Positions 51,001 through 60,120 of a stretch of 64,000 nucleotides of DNA are shown in pieces (position 1 is the first letter of the stretch; each line of letters begins with the position of its first letter). Source of the stretch: UBA1450 sp964452355 (lineage in GTDB: Bacteria; Patescibacteriota; Microgenomatia; UBA1406; GWC2-37-13). The stretch lies in NCBI GenBank assembly GCA_964452355.1, contig CAYVKV010000005.1:1-64000 (forward strand). Reading direction: 5' to 3'. The notes under the pieces were generated by a model. The model saw only the letters and a program-made list of their open reading frames with translations. It was not told the DNA's origin and searched no databases. Both the position numbers and the translations under genes were made by a program.

Positions 51001-51157
51001 TTACTGTTTTCATCCTTTCAAAATTTATACCCCATTGATCTGGAGGAAGATTCATATCAACTGCTGCAAGATCTGCAGCAAACATTCCGACAGCTGCCTG
51101 AAAGGATGTTTTTGGATCAAGCTGTATTGGCTGTTCTGTTGTTATTTCAAATGCCAT
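48014..51157 (-). CDS. Large protein with possible beta-helix region, unknown function
   Basis: The protein has 1,047 aa. The first 430 residues look alpha-helical. At about 475-660 the sequence has many short strands with Asn/Asp/Gly turns (NCRVDDLSHHYGYRGNCKLTNVKARDFG), as in a right-handed beta-helix. Then comes a Pro/Ser/Thr linker (about 790-850) and a C-terminal alpha/beta part (about 850-1047). No signal peptide or membrane helix is seen. Fourth gene of the operon that starts at 58642. No family recognised. Confidence 0.6.
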   Translation of the reverse strand: MAFEITTEQPIQLDPKTSFQAAVGMFAADLAAVDMNLPPDQWGINFERMKTVTYSATADRHVPIPAEELMTPEDKAKYVEAQAAITAALPPMTDEGFASYVNRYDRGLGSGIPRNMDMFHHGLRALEAGHFDNDRHRYRAAFLLEDGIENRTGVEKILAYPGIDSIRIGEVLHDRLVRSNDPWLLNTIRDIQNRQTTDPAWMESLRFYLARDANPMYYGGSEYGKRIQNILMNFSREPVENHALLLEPMDYSIAVGTPLTSSDIAVARDKFKYDVFPDRLMGDKHTLMSQDLLEQYLWMGQHQIELNIDEQNILLESAIYHRMGVREALDAQTNPERTGAFLAELLLRDELILDEDHIISLLDEYEEQPPWLASFKTGMSNGRARTTIPERETSLGYVEQRLEDITNRFPRQTEWHKKARTAIGELENAIRLRQQKGLFNQKEVRAILEESNAGRNIHKLNTLLGFMFGTDITLSQGLSDGHLHFNEGIDIEVGKIYDQGEPNNPDTLNLDVTPDVLDIISRNLGEYTLSLRQGEIQNGDFHGASIPTLRTHGDAHMQNCRVDDLSHHYGYRGNCKLTNVKARDFGMGNTTSLSMKNTQIGLPVSIYGGQSEVDDFALNMEEHSSAAFELDDLLLVHMSQPKKHSTTAFFASENGIPITTNVARGISSDPSKGIYLMYIPQTGEAIQKEPHEGPTRELANMQGKGVAGGDFDRTEEFRFQLGGEEFIAVHALDLEIGSDGKTQQKEPLKAVFKKVVGEDDEVQYVFAGVWDGSDRMRIDGMDVPVGEEKATPVSNMWKLFGRGKPKEDAPSAPRSSTTGMPGSTSTTDPVPTPLPIRPFVPPPQPSAQVETVPLPMNWTLQLSPDHPMLDQIGGILGKIEDGYRVNTILQEDTVPQFLPLIIEQILVDGVAGDYIDMVRNLQISQFSFPRVGEIKFIATGNADFKGGASGFGLDKSTKIECSMKMVDGKPMITKMQVSVADIGAWDNAKLKIAGGQIKSEAQKRDLDRDVTNACIKKGLQVSVAKFTIGDKNVQLSTIKAAQKNERK

Positions 51158-51190
51158 AGGATTTTTTTACAAATATGCCCCTGTTATCAC

Positions 51191-53923
51191 TCACTTTTGA
51201 ACTTCAAATTTTGCCCTTTCTTGCTGCAATAACATTACTAATAATCTAATATCAGTCGCTTTATCTGTCGGTCCAGACTCTTCAAATTTTTTCTGAATAG
51301 CCGCGAGTTGAGCAAGGAGCTTTTGATAATTGGCATCAAAATCAGTTTGCGCGGATTCAATAATGTTTGGAATTCTGTTTTCAAGTGCCGCTAATGTCGC
51401 ATGGGCCTCGGCCACAGTAGTTTCGGCTGGTGGAACGGGCTCAGGAACGGGGGGTTGAGGCTGAACTGTATCTGGCAAATATTTTAATCTTACCGGAATA
51501 GCAAAATCACTCCTCAATACTTGCTCTTGAGGATAAAATCCATAATGAATCACTTCATATTCAGTTGGGGGTCCTTTTGGACGGGTTCCTATCAATTCAA
51601 TCGCATAACCATGCTTTCTTAGATCGTCATAATCATTTGCACTCATTCTGTCCCGAGAAGATGTGCTATCTGCTGGAGGGAATACAAACTTCCCGCCAGT
51701 TAAATCTTCTACTTTAGACATAATAATTCCCCTGATTCTATTTACCGCTTCAAGGTCATGTCCAACTAATTTATGCCCAATTTTTTTTCGATCTAAATAA
51801 TCAAGATATCCCCAGGCTTTCGCGACAAGATATCTGCCGTCCTCATCTTTCTCCCCAGGTGGCATCGTTCCCAGTCTCTTCATTTCAACTATTGGAAATA
51901 CTTCTCTATCTTGATTATCTTTTACAAGGTTTAATTTTCTAAAATAACTTTCTATCTCTCGGAGATTAGTATCATCACGTGCCCATCCTACAAAATCAAT
52001 ACGAGCTTGCTGATATCTCTTTCTCGCTTCTGCGATAGGATCTGGCGGCTGAGTTTCTGGAGTTATTGGTGGGGTTGCATCTGGGATGGGAGTTGGTACT
52101 GGTCTGGGAAGAGGCGCTGGGATGGGTGCACTTTGTTGACTGTCTGATCGCCGACGAAATCTTGCCGTCAAATCGCCAAGCGCATCTGTAGCTACACGTG
52201 CAGCTTGTCTAGCACCCGCTGCAACGCCGGGGGCGCCGGGAATATGAACATCAGTCAATCTATCTACATATCCGCTTGCGGAACTTGCGGCATTTTGAAC
52301 CCCATGCGTGACATTACCCACCACTTGAACAACTCTGGATGGCGGATTACTGGGAAAAGAATGCGCGGGTGGCATTGCTTGTGAAGAAGGAGCGCTATTT
52401 TTATTTCTAATGGATGCATATCTGATTGTGCCATCAGGATTGCGAAACAGTACTCTGGCAGCATATTCAGGTTTTGTTGGATCTTTTGGATAAACGCCTA
52501 TATTTTCAATTTTTATAACTTTGGCATCTGGATCAACATTTCGTAAAGCATCTATATGATAGTTTTCTGAAACGGTCGATGCCGAGGCTCCTTGCCACTC
52601 TGGTCCATGGACATCCCATCCCTGCTCTGAAAGGCATTTTTCTGCCTCAGCTCTCGCAATCTGGTAGGCCGTTCGTGATGCGGCATCTTGTGGAGGGATA
52701 TCCTCAAAATCTCTTTCAATTCTACTCAACTGTTCTCGAGCAGTACCTGGAAGTACTTCATCTGAAAGATTTGCAACTTGATTTCTGAAACGAGCGAGCC
52801 AATCTTGCGCACCTTCAGCCGTTAATTCATTTCGCATTTCTTGCCCGGAATATAGATGACTCCTTTCAAGATTTCTTGGTGGTGTTTCAGGAGTTTGAAT
52901 TGGCTGAGGGGAAACGCTTGAAATATTGGGGCCAGCATCTGGAATATCTGGATTCCCCTGAATATCGTCTAGGATTTGCGAAACTTGCACAATAGGATTG
53001 GATGAATATTCTCCTACGCCGTTGGGAGTTGGTGTTTGCATATTTGATCTCAAGAGAGAGAGAGATGATGGCTGTTGGGCAGTTCTACTTGGGGCAGGAT
53101 TATCGGCTCTATGATCTGCCCTCGCACGTGCTCCTTCGAATTCTACTTCTCTTTGGCGTTGATTTTCCTGAAGAGCTGTTCCATTTTGTGATATTTGATC
53201 AGATGTTTGATTATTCTTACCTTGCTCATCGGTACGGGCAAATCGTTCACCTACCTTTTCAATCGTTTTTTTCACTTTTCCTTTCAAAGATTTATCCTCA
53301 GCAAGTTGTGCAAGTCTTGTCTGATGGGTCGTTTTTGCCTCTTCAACAGATTGAGCAACGACGGATCGGATTCGTTTAAGCTCCTCTTTGTCAACCTCAC
53401 TCAAGTAATCAGTGTGCGAAAGAGTTTCTCCTTTGACAAGATCGGTCGATGCCCGTGCACGAATAATTGCTTCGATTTGATGTTGAAGTTCAATGCTCAT
53501 CTTATTTTCACCAACACCAGCTTTTGAACTATTCGAAGAAAAACTTCTCGAAATTTGATGACTTGGTCTATATGTATGGACTGGTTTGATGATGAAATCT
53601 GATTGACCTCCAGCAAGTTTTCTTCTTCGTGCATCGCGAATTGTCTCCTCCTGATCTCGAAGCGCAGCTTCATTTGCATGATATTTTTCCAAAAGTCCAT
53701 GCATATCAAGCGCTGTTGCGATGGTGCAAGTCTGGCGGAGTAGGTCAACCGACTCTTCTACTTGGCGAATGAGTTCCTGTTCTTTTCCTCGTGGATCCAT
53801 CCTATGGAGGCGTCCGAATTGAATCGTTGCAGCATATCCAGCTTGCCGGCTAAAATCCAACATATCACCCGGGGAATCCGAGAGAGAAACAGGAGTAGCT
53901 ACTGATGAAGTTTTTTCTGTCAT
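51191..53923 (-). CDS. Large multi-domain protein with proline-rich linkers, unknown function
   Basis: The protein has 910 aa. An N-terminal helical and charged region (about 1-300, with coiled-coil-like stretches) is followed by Pro/Gln/Ser-rich linkers joining several small alpha/beta domains; the last residues (about 850-910) form another coiled coil. It begins 11 bp after the small gene 53935-54285 and ends 33 bp before the 1,047-aa gene. No signal peptide, so it is probably cytoplasmic. No family recognised. Confidence 0.6.
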   Translation of the reverse strand: MTEKTSSVATPVSLSDSPGDMLDFSRQAGYAATIQFGRLHRMDPRGKEQELIRQVEESVDLLRQTCTIATALDMHGLLEKYHANEAALRDQEETIRDARRRKLAGGQSDFIIKPVHTYRPSHQISRSFSSNSSKAGVGENKMSIELQHQIEAIIRARASTDLVKGETLSHTDYLSEVDKEELKRIRSVVAQSVEEAKTTHQTRLAQLAEDKSLKGKVKKTIEKVGERFARTDEQGKNNQTSDQISQNGTALQENQRQREVEFEGARARADHRADNPAPSRTAQQPSSLSLLRSNMQTPTPNGVGEYSSNPIVQVSQILDDIQGNPDIPDAGPNISSVSPQPIQTPETPPRNLERSHLYSGQEMRNELTAEGAQDWLARFRNQVANLSDEVLPGTAREQLSRIERDFEDIPPQDAASRTAYQIARAEAEKCLSEQGWDVHGPEWQGASASTVSENYHIDALRNVDPDAKVIKIENIGVYPKDPTKPEYAARVLFRNPDGTIRYASIRNKNSAPSSQAMPPAHSFPSNPPSRVVQVVGNVTHGVQNAASSASGYVDRLTDVHIPGAPGVAAGARQAARVATDALGDLTARFRRRSDSQQSAPIPAPLPRPVPTPIPDATPPITPETQPPDPIAEARKRYQQARIDFVGWARDDTNLREIESYFRKLNLVKDNQDREVFPIVEMKRLGTMPPGEKDEDGRYLVAKAWGYLDYLDRKKIGHKLVGHDLEAVNRIRGIIMSKVEDLTGGKFVFPPADSTSSRDRMSANDYDDLRKHGYAIELIGTRPKGPPTEYEVIHYGFYPQEQVLRSDFAIPVRLKYLPDTVQPQPPVPEPVPPAETTVAEAHATLAALENRIPNIIESAQTDFDANYQKLLAQLAAIQKKFEESGPTDKATDIRLLVMLLQQERAKFEVQK

Positions 53924-53934
53924 ACCATATACTA

Positions 53935-54285
53935 CTAATTTTCTTTGATCAAGTGTTGCAGTTTATCACGAATTTTGAGAAGCGACTCATCAGCCTCTGG
54001 GTCTTTTTGAAGCCGAACCTCAATGTCATCCCAAACTTCTTGATCAATAATCTCAGAAATATCACTCGTCAGATGTCGAGTGCCATCTGCCACTTCTTTC
54101 GTCAATGTGTCGGATTTTGCTTTTTTTATCGCCTCAAAAAGCTCATCAAACGACTCCCATAGAACTTTCGTGACCTCGAATTTTTTTCCCTCCTCATAAG
54201 AATCATATTCCGAAAGCAGTTTATTGCGAAATTCTTTTTCGAAAGGTAGTATTCGAATAAGATCTTTTGAATTGAGTTGTCTCAT
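53935..54285 (-). CDS. Small acidic protein (116 aa)
   Basis: An alpha-helical, acidic protein without signal or membrane segment. It sits between the 1,444-aa gene (22 bp upstream) and the 910-aa gene (11 bp downstream), so it is co-transcribed with them. Possibly an adaptor or chaperone for its large neighbours, which is inference from position only. No family recognised. Confidence 0.6.
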   Translation of the reverse strand: MRQLNSKDLIRILPFEKEFRNKLLSEYDSYEEGKKFEVTKVLWESFDELFEAIKKAKSDTLTKEVADGTRHLTSDISEIIDQEVWDDIEVRLQKDPEADESLLKIRDKLQHLIKEN

Positions 54286-54307
54286 ATGAATAATTAGTAT
54301 TAATTAA

Positions 54308-57300
54308 TTAAACTGCATCTTTTATAAATCCTCGTTTTGCCCTCAGTTCATTGATTTTTTGCGTATAAATAAGAGCATCGTTTCGATAGGCTGATCCGCC
54401 AAGTTTCTTTTCGATCGCATATGTCAACTGTTCTGCTTCAAGGCCCCAAAACGTCGAATCAAGCTTGATTGCGGCTCTTTCAAACTGAACTTTGTTAAAC
54501 TGCGCACTATTCAGATCTGCAAAACTACTACTCTTTGCTTCAATATATCCAGGAAATGGTGGGGGTGCAATTGCCCCAAGCCTGTGTCCAACGACAAGTC
54601 CTACCATCTGACGGATTTCTTCTACCGGAACATCCTCAAGCCTATGACCTCCTGGTGGATGTTCTCTATTGTAAATATCCAGAAATCCATTAATGCCATC
54701 TGACATTATATGAGCAACTTTTTCCCGAATATGATCTTGAGGCGGCACAGATATTCTTGCAAGAATTGAGGCAATTTCTCTACTTTCATTGTGCAATAGT
54801 ACCTGCTCAAAAGCTTGTCTAACTACTTCCATGGAGCCCCTATCAAGCTCAGAGAGAAGTACTCCAAGATATGCGGCCTCATGATATGAACCATCAAAAT
54901 CAAGGAATTGCTCGACTATTGATGACGCGACTTCGATTTTTTGGGAGGTAGACTCATGAACTTGACGTATTTGAACTCTTTGAGACTCGTCAATAATACT
55001 CGACAATTTACTGGTCACCGTGGGTGGAAGGGGTGATATACCAGTCACTTTTATTAACATATTTTTAATGTCTGATTTAAATTTGGTTGCCGATACAGTC
55101 CGCCCACTTTCTATCGCTTCTTGAGTGGATTTCTTTATCCCAAGGACTATATCGAGCGTTTTGTCTACCGGCAATCCTGCATCAACAAACAGCTTATGAA
55201 GCGTGGCATTTTTTTGCGGATCATAATCCATCCTGACAATGTTTACATCTCCTCGAACTGCCTCAATCACTCCCGCAACATCTTGATTAGTCCATATATC
55301 AGCTGGGTTGTCAATATCAAGACCAATTTGAGCATACTCCTCTTTGATTTTGCTACGAATGGCAGGTGTGACATCTGCCGCTACAAATTCTTTTGCCTGA
55401 TCTATATTCATCGAAAGTATGGTCCTATCAACTACCAAGACATCATACCCCAGATCGGCTCGGGCTCCAAACCGCTTCGTACCATCAAAAAGGGCATCTC
55501 CAGTACTTGAGAAAGTCTGTAAGACAAATTCTTTCGGAATTGAATTAAGTAAGGCTACTTGTTGGTCTGCCGATATGGCAATATCTATCCCTCGAAGTTC
55601 GGAAAAGACGATAATTCCTTCAGGAGTCAGCGTTCCTGGAGGATTTTCAAGCATCAATGGAGTAATCCCATCTCCAGTAAAGCCCGCTTTCATAGCAGCG
55701 CGTTTTATAGCAGCAACAACATAAGGAGCTTGTTTTCTATCTAACCCTGCGGTTGTAACTGCCTGTTCTATGCGAGCATATGGCTCAACCTCTGTACCAT
55801 CAATTCCTTCTCTCCGAATACAGTTAATCAAATCTCGACGAACACGCGCAGTCAAACCCGGGAGACCAGCATCAATAAATGCATCATTTAACCTTGTTTG
55901 AAGAGTTGAAGGCGCAAAAAAATCTGCAATTGCTACATCTCTATCAATGCCACAGAGCTTGAGGGAATTCTGAACAGCTTCTATCGCAGACTTTGCCTCA
56001 TCAGGTCGCAGTCCAAGTCTAGTCACCTCAGCCAACACACGTTCCGCCGCCATCCCTGAGTGAATCTCGGATCCAATCTTTCCCATCATCTTGTATTCAC
56101 CGACTAATTGCTCTAGCTGCGCTTCTTGTTCTTGAGAGGCAGTTTTTGAAATTTCTACAGCTTCAATTTCATCGATAAACTTTTGATCTGTTTCTTGTTC
56201 TGCACCGAGCTCACCCTTACGGGCTCTATGGACAAGCTCCTGGGTTAGTTCTTGGATAAACGCTTTGTCTATGCCCTGAAGAAGTTCCCTTCTCACATCC
56301 GGATGTTGAAGATCTTCATCATAAATAGTAAGACTTCCGATAACAGGTAGCACTCCATGTGCTCCATTGAAAGCATTTTGAAGACTAGCAATCCTCTGAG
56401 GATTCCTCATATAGATTTCAAAGAAAAGACTTGGTGGAATGAGTTTGCTAAATTTTGCAAATTTTTCATGTCCTATTTTAGTATTTGCGATTGCTTCTTT
56501 TCCTGCGATTGTTCGAATCATAAAAAGATACGCCGGCTGAACATGAGGACGAGCGTCCATCGCAAGCTCAAGCTCCTGTCGAACTATTGGGCTCGATGTT
56601 GTTTCTGTATACGATCGAGAGTGTATACCGTCCCACTTCGTCTCCCCAAGTATCTCTGTATTGAAAGATGTCAATATATCAAGCTCTGTTTGCTCAGAAG
56701 AACTTATACCCGACATATTTTTCAACCGTCGCTCAATCTGAAGTAGGTTGATTCCTCTAGGATATCGTCTTTGTAGATTAGTCAGATTTGCAATATTTTG
56801 ATCATGTACTTTTTTCAGTTGATCAAAAACTGCGAGAGCTTGAGTATGGGAGTCTACAATTTCCTGATTTTTCTTGAGGGTTTCATCTTTTTTTGCAATT
56901 TCATCTGTTGCGGTTTTAATTTTAACTTTAAGACTATCTGCATTTGTATATAGTTCTCCTTTAAGTGCTGTTATTTCCCCTAAGACAGTCCCAATTTGGG
57001 TATTTACCTCTACTGCGTTGACCCCCTTTAAGCCGAGAGACACCCTTAAGCCTTTTACCTGCTGGTCGAGACTTTCCAGCTCTCTTTCTTTATTACCTTT
57101 GTCTCCTTCAAGTTGTGACTTATCTTCAAGAAGTACTTTCTTTGCATTCTCAGTGGTTTTTATCAAGTCTCGAGCATCGATGGGCTCTTTCAGATTGATT
57201 TTTTGAAGCTCTATCTCCTGATGACTTTGTGCTACTACTTCAGAAAGTCTTTTAATCTCTTTACCAGCTGTTTTTTGCTTTTCAAGTTCTGTTTTTTGAA

Positions 57301-58642
57301 TAGTTTCTTCAGGATCCAACGCTCGAGATTTTCTTGTGGTGAGCTCAGTGATCCTGCCTGTCACGGCATCTTTCACTTCGCTTCGTTCAATTTTTTTTAT
57401 TCTCTCTTCAGTACGCTTGCCTATATTCATAGTTATTATGTCGAGGCGTTGGTCGAGAGACAATACACCCAAATTATCGATATTGACAGGTAATTCAGCT
57501 ACACCTTCAATCTGCGGACGGATAGGATCAAGCCCAGAGTATGAATGGGTGAAATTTTGTGGGTCAGCCAAATCTGCCTGAATAAGATTAAAATGCTCAC
57601 TTTTGCGAAGTTTTGTATCAAATTCTGCATAGTATGCATTTTGCTGTGCTCCGACCATATCCTTGAGCAATTGAGCTGCCTCAGCCTGACCTTTGAGCCC
57701 TAACTCACGAGCAGTATTTCGTGTTCCGATGGAGGCAAAGCTTTCAACCATTCGTTTTTGAACTTCATCCAAACCTTCACCGTCAACCGTCCGAGTATAG
57801 TCGACGGTATGACCATTCGGAAAGTCGACTTCAATTGCAGAAAATGGATCTTTTGATGTCTCTGCGTTAAATTGGTTCCATTTATCTTGAATATATTTTT
57901 TTGCATCTATCATGCTCAAACCAGCCATATTCCTATGGTTTGCTACTTTTATTCTTTGCATGAATTGCCACCATTTTGGATTCTTTACTTGACTTTTCCG
58001 AAGCTCAACAAGTTCCTCGCGAATTTCATCAAGGGGTTTTCCTGTCTCATGAGCCATTGCAGCACTGGTAACTTCAATATCATCTACAAATTCTTGCTCC
58101 GACTCTTCACTATAGACTTTGACATTGGCTTGTGTGATAGCTTGAATGGCAATTATCTGTCTCTTTGTGACTTCCATTGCCGTTACAAGCCATTCTCGAG
58201 CCTCATCTGGATCATCTGATTCGCCTTTTTGAATGAGCTCGGCAAACACTTTTCGATAAGCGGCATATTGTTCACTTTGTTTTTTCGGAAGACCCGCCCC
58301 CTGAGTTTTCTTGAATACTTCTCCATTTGGATCCACGACGTCAAGGATTCTCTGTTGCCAGAGTGTGGGAGTAAAGCCGGCTGTTTCGGCAAGAGACTGA
58401 ATTGCAAAAAATTCACGTGTGAGAACATCGGCGTATACCCCTCTTGATGCTGGTGTTACTTCTTTTTGCTTCAGCATTCCTTGATATGCTTCTTTCTTTT
58501 GCATTGCTGCAACTTCTTTCTTCATCCTTCCCTTCTCATTTTCGCCCCGCTGCCTCAAAAGAAATTGCGGGAGACTGAGGCGCTCATTTCCACTTGATGC
58601 ATTAGATGTTGTTGTGATAGATCCTGTTTCACTCATTCTCAT
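54308..58642 (-). CDS. Giant helical protein with internal repeats, unknown function
   Basis: The start chosen (ATG at 58642) lies 9 nt after a TTGTAA-N17-TACAAT promoter, giving 1,444 aa; starting at 58690 would cover the promoter. Residues about 440-640 form a long coiled coil (KKRLSEVVAQSHQEIELQ-like). The second half contains a repeated unit with the shape AGLPxxxxxxVxxxI (DAGLPGLTARVRRDLI, DAGLPVDKTLDIVLGI, TAGLDRKQAPYVVAAIKRA). There is no signal peptide or catalytic motif. It is the first gene of a four-gene operon and one of the largest in the window. No family recognised. Confidence 0.6.
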   Translation of the reverse strand: MRMSETGSITTTSNASSGNERLSLPQFLLRQRGENEKGRMKKEVAAMQKKEAYQGMLKQKEVTPASRGVYADVLTREFFAIQSLAETAGFTPTLWQQRILDVVDPNGEVFKKTQGAGLPKKQSEQYAAYRKVFAELIQKGESDDPDEAREWLVTAMEVTKRQIIAIQAITQANVKVYSEESEQEFVDDIEVTSAAMAHETGKPLDEIREELVELRKSQVKNPKWWQFMQRIKVANHRNMAGLSMIDAKKYIQDKWNQFNAETSKDPFSAIEVDFPNGHTVDYTRTVDGEGLDEVQKRMVESFASIGTRNTARELGLKGQAEAAQLLKDMVGAQQNAYYAEFDTKLRKSEHFNLIQADLADPQNFTHSYSGLDPIRPQIEGVAELPVNIDNLGVLSLDQRLDIITMNIGKRTEERIKKIERSEVKDAVTGRITELTTRKSRALDPEETIQKTELEKQKTAGKEIKRLSEVVAQSHQEIELQKINLKEPIDARDLIKTTENAKKVLLEDKSQLEGDKGNKERELESLDQQVKGLRVSLGLKGVNAVEVNTQIGTVLGEITALKGELYTNADSLKVKIKTATDEIAKKDETLKKNQEIVDSHTQALAVFDQLKKVHDQNIANLTNLQRRYPRGINLLQIERRLKNMSGISSSEQTELDILTSFNTEILGETKWDGIHSRSYTETTSSPIVRQELELAMDARPHVQPAYLFMIRTIAGKEAIANTKIGHEKFAKFSKLIPPSLFFEIYMRNPQRIASLQNAFNGAHGVLPVIGSLTIYDEDLQHPDVRRELLQGIDKAFIQELTQELVHRARKGELGAEQETDQKFIDEIEAVEISKTASQEQEAQLEQLVGEYKMMGKIGSEIHSGMAAERVLAEVTRLGLRPDEAKSAIEAVQNSLKLCGIDRDVAIADFFAPSTLQTRLNDAFIDAGLPGLTARVRRDLINCIRREGIDGTEVEPYARIEQAVTTAGLDRKQAPYVVAAIKRAAMKAGFTGDGITPLMLENPPGTLTPEGIIVFSELRGIDIAISADQQVALLNSIPKEFVLQTFSSTGDALFDGTKRFGARADLGYDVLVVDRTILSMNIDQAKEFVAADVTPAIRSKIKEEYAQIGLDIDNPADIWTNQDVAGVIEAVRGDVNIVRMDYDPQKNATLHKLFVDAGLPVDKTLDIVLGIKKSTQEAIESGRTVSATKFKSDIKNMLIKVTGISPLPPTVTSKLSSIIDESQRVQIRQVHESTSQKIEVASSIVEQFLDFDGSYHEAAYLGVLLSELDRGSMEVVRQAFEQVLLHNESREIASILARISVPPQDHIREKVAHIMSDGINGFLDIYNREHPPGGHRLEDVPVEEIRQMVGLVVGHRLGAIAPPPFPGYIEAKSSSFADLNSAQFNKVQFERAAIKLDSTFWGLEAEQLTYAIEKKLGGSAYRNDALIYTQKINELRAKRGFIKDAV

Positions 58643-58651
58643 ATCATTTTC

Positions 58652-58680
58652 ATTGTAATTGAATTCTTTTTTTGTTACAA
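58652..58680 (-). promoter_or_regulatory. Promoter TTGTAA-N17-TACAAT in a divergent promoter region
   Basis: TTGTAA (58680-58675), 17 bp and TACAAT (58657-58652) on the minus strand, 9 nt before the ATG at 58642. The rightward promoter for the gene at 58699 must lie in the same 56 bp, with TATAAT at about 58682-58687, so the two operons share a control region. Confidence 0.55.
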
Positions 58681-58698
58681 CTATAATCATCTATATAT

Positions 58699-60102
58699 AT
58701 GACCGTTCAATCTGAAACAGTAGCTCCCCCTCCAATTCCAGATGGTGTTCCGTCTACAGAACCCCCGGCAGATGAGGTAGTTTTTGGTCCACAAAATAAG
58801 CCGCCAACCCAACAAGATTTGAAAAATCAGCCACCTACCCCCAATCAAGATCAGCAGGAAAATGTAGAAGATGTCGAGGAAACACTCGGCCTTGCCGAAG
58901 AAAAAACCACTGATGCCGAGTCCGTACATACGCCCGAAGAAATACAAGAGATGCGTAGAAATGAAGCACAGCGCATCGTCCACGCAACAATTGCGCGATT
59001 TGGATATGAGGCATTAAAATCTAAAAAGCCTATGACTGAAGCGCAAAAGGCTGCATATGGGTACTACGTCCTCAGCAATGACATTACGAAAGCGCCGATA
59101 GGTACGTTTGCAGATCCTATTCCGATGACTGAAGGAGATCCTGTCTACGTAGACTGGTCAAGTGGAGCATTTGTTGCATCGGGCGCAGATGGACAAGCTA
59201 TCGAATCTATTGTCGGGAAAAAAAACATAAATGGTGAAATATATGTTCAATGTAAGATCGCTGGAGAAGTCGAGAATGTCAAACTGTCAGAACTACTCAA
59301 TGCACAAATTCGTTCCGAAGAATCATACCTGCTTGAAGCATTTCCGGCAAATACTGACCAAAGAGCTGTTGTTGAAGCATACATCGCAAACTTGAAACAA
59401 CCGGATCAAGATATTCAAATTTCAGAAATGTCAATTCGTGAAGCCGGAATACGTACCGCACTTTTTGAGGCAGAAGGACTAAGGTCAATTGTCAAGTCAA
59501 GTACCAAAGAAGGTTCTGATCTTCAAGTAAATCTGATGACTATGCTTGCTGACCAGATCATTGCAGATCCCGAAACGGCAGGGATTATTTTGCATACACT
59601 CAACTTTGCTCCTGAAAGAATCAGTAGCCTTAGTTTAGATATCAAAACGAATACCGATCGAATTGAAATGATAAGAGGTAAAATTGCAGGCATTACTGAT
59701 GATTCCGAAGGGGCACAAGCGGTAAGACGACAATTTGAAGTTGAAATTGCTCAACTTCAAAGCGACCTTGGAGAACTAACTCAACAAAAATCTGACTTAC
59801 TTGCACTTCAAAAAGCAATGAAAGAACAAGGTGTCGATGGTCAGACTCAAATGATACAACTTGTAGCTAAGCTGTATGAAGGAAATATGAGTGCCGATCA
59901 AGCCCAACGAGTAAATCTTGCCCTTCAAAAAGGAAACACAGATGAAATGATCAAAAATTTGCTGGATGATCTGCCAGATGATCATCCAGAAAAAAGTAAA
60001 TTTCTGAAAATGGCAGAACAGGCTGCGCGCGTAGGTATTCCTGCTATCGGAATCATTCTTGCCCTTCTCATCTTGCAAGGAGCAGGTGGAGCTAAGGGCT
60101 AA
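58699..60102 (+). CDS. Tail-anchored protein of unknown function
   Basis: The protein has 467 aa. A Pro/Asp/Glu-rich disordered N-terminus (about 1-75) is followed by a beta-rich domain (about 115-210), a coiled-coil region (about 310-375) and one hydrophobic segment at the C-terminus (VGIPAIGIILALLILQGAGG), so it would be tail-anchored in the membrane. It is first in a rightward pair and divergent from the 1,444-aa gene. No family recognised. Confidence 0.6.
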   Translation: MTVQSETVAPPPIPDGVPSTEPPADEVVFGPQNKPPTQQDLKNQPPTPNQDQQENVEDVEETLGLAEEKTTDAESVHTPEEIQEMRRNEAQRIVHATIARFGYEALKSKKPMTEAQKAAYGYYVLSNDITKAPIGTFADPIPMTEGDPVYVDWSSGAFVASGADGQAIESIVGKKNINGEIYVQCKIAGEVENVKLSELLNAQIRSEESYLLEAFPANTDQRAVVEAYIANLKQPDQDIQISEMSIREAGIRTALFEAEGLRSIVKSSTKEGSDLQVNLMTMLADQIIADPETAGIILHTLNFAPERISSLSLDIKTNTDRIEMIRGKIAGITDDSEGAQAVRRQFEVEIAQLQSDLGELTQQKSDLLALQKAMKEQGVDGQTQMIQLVAKLYEGNMSADQAQRVNLALQKGNTDEMIKNLLDDLPDDHPEKSKFLKMAEQAARVGIPAIGIILALLILQGAGGAKG

Positions 60103-60120
60103 TTTTAATTCTTACAAACT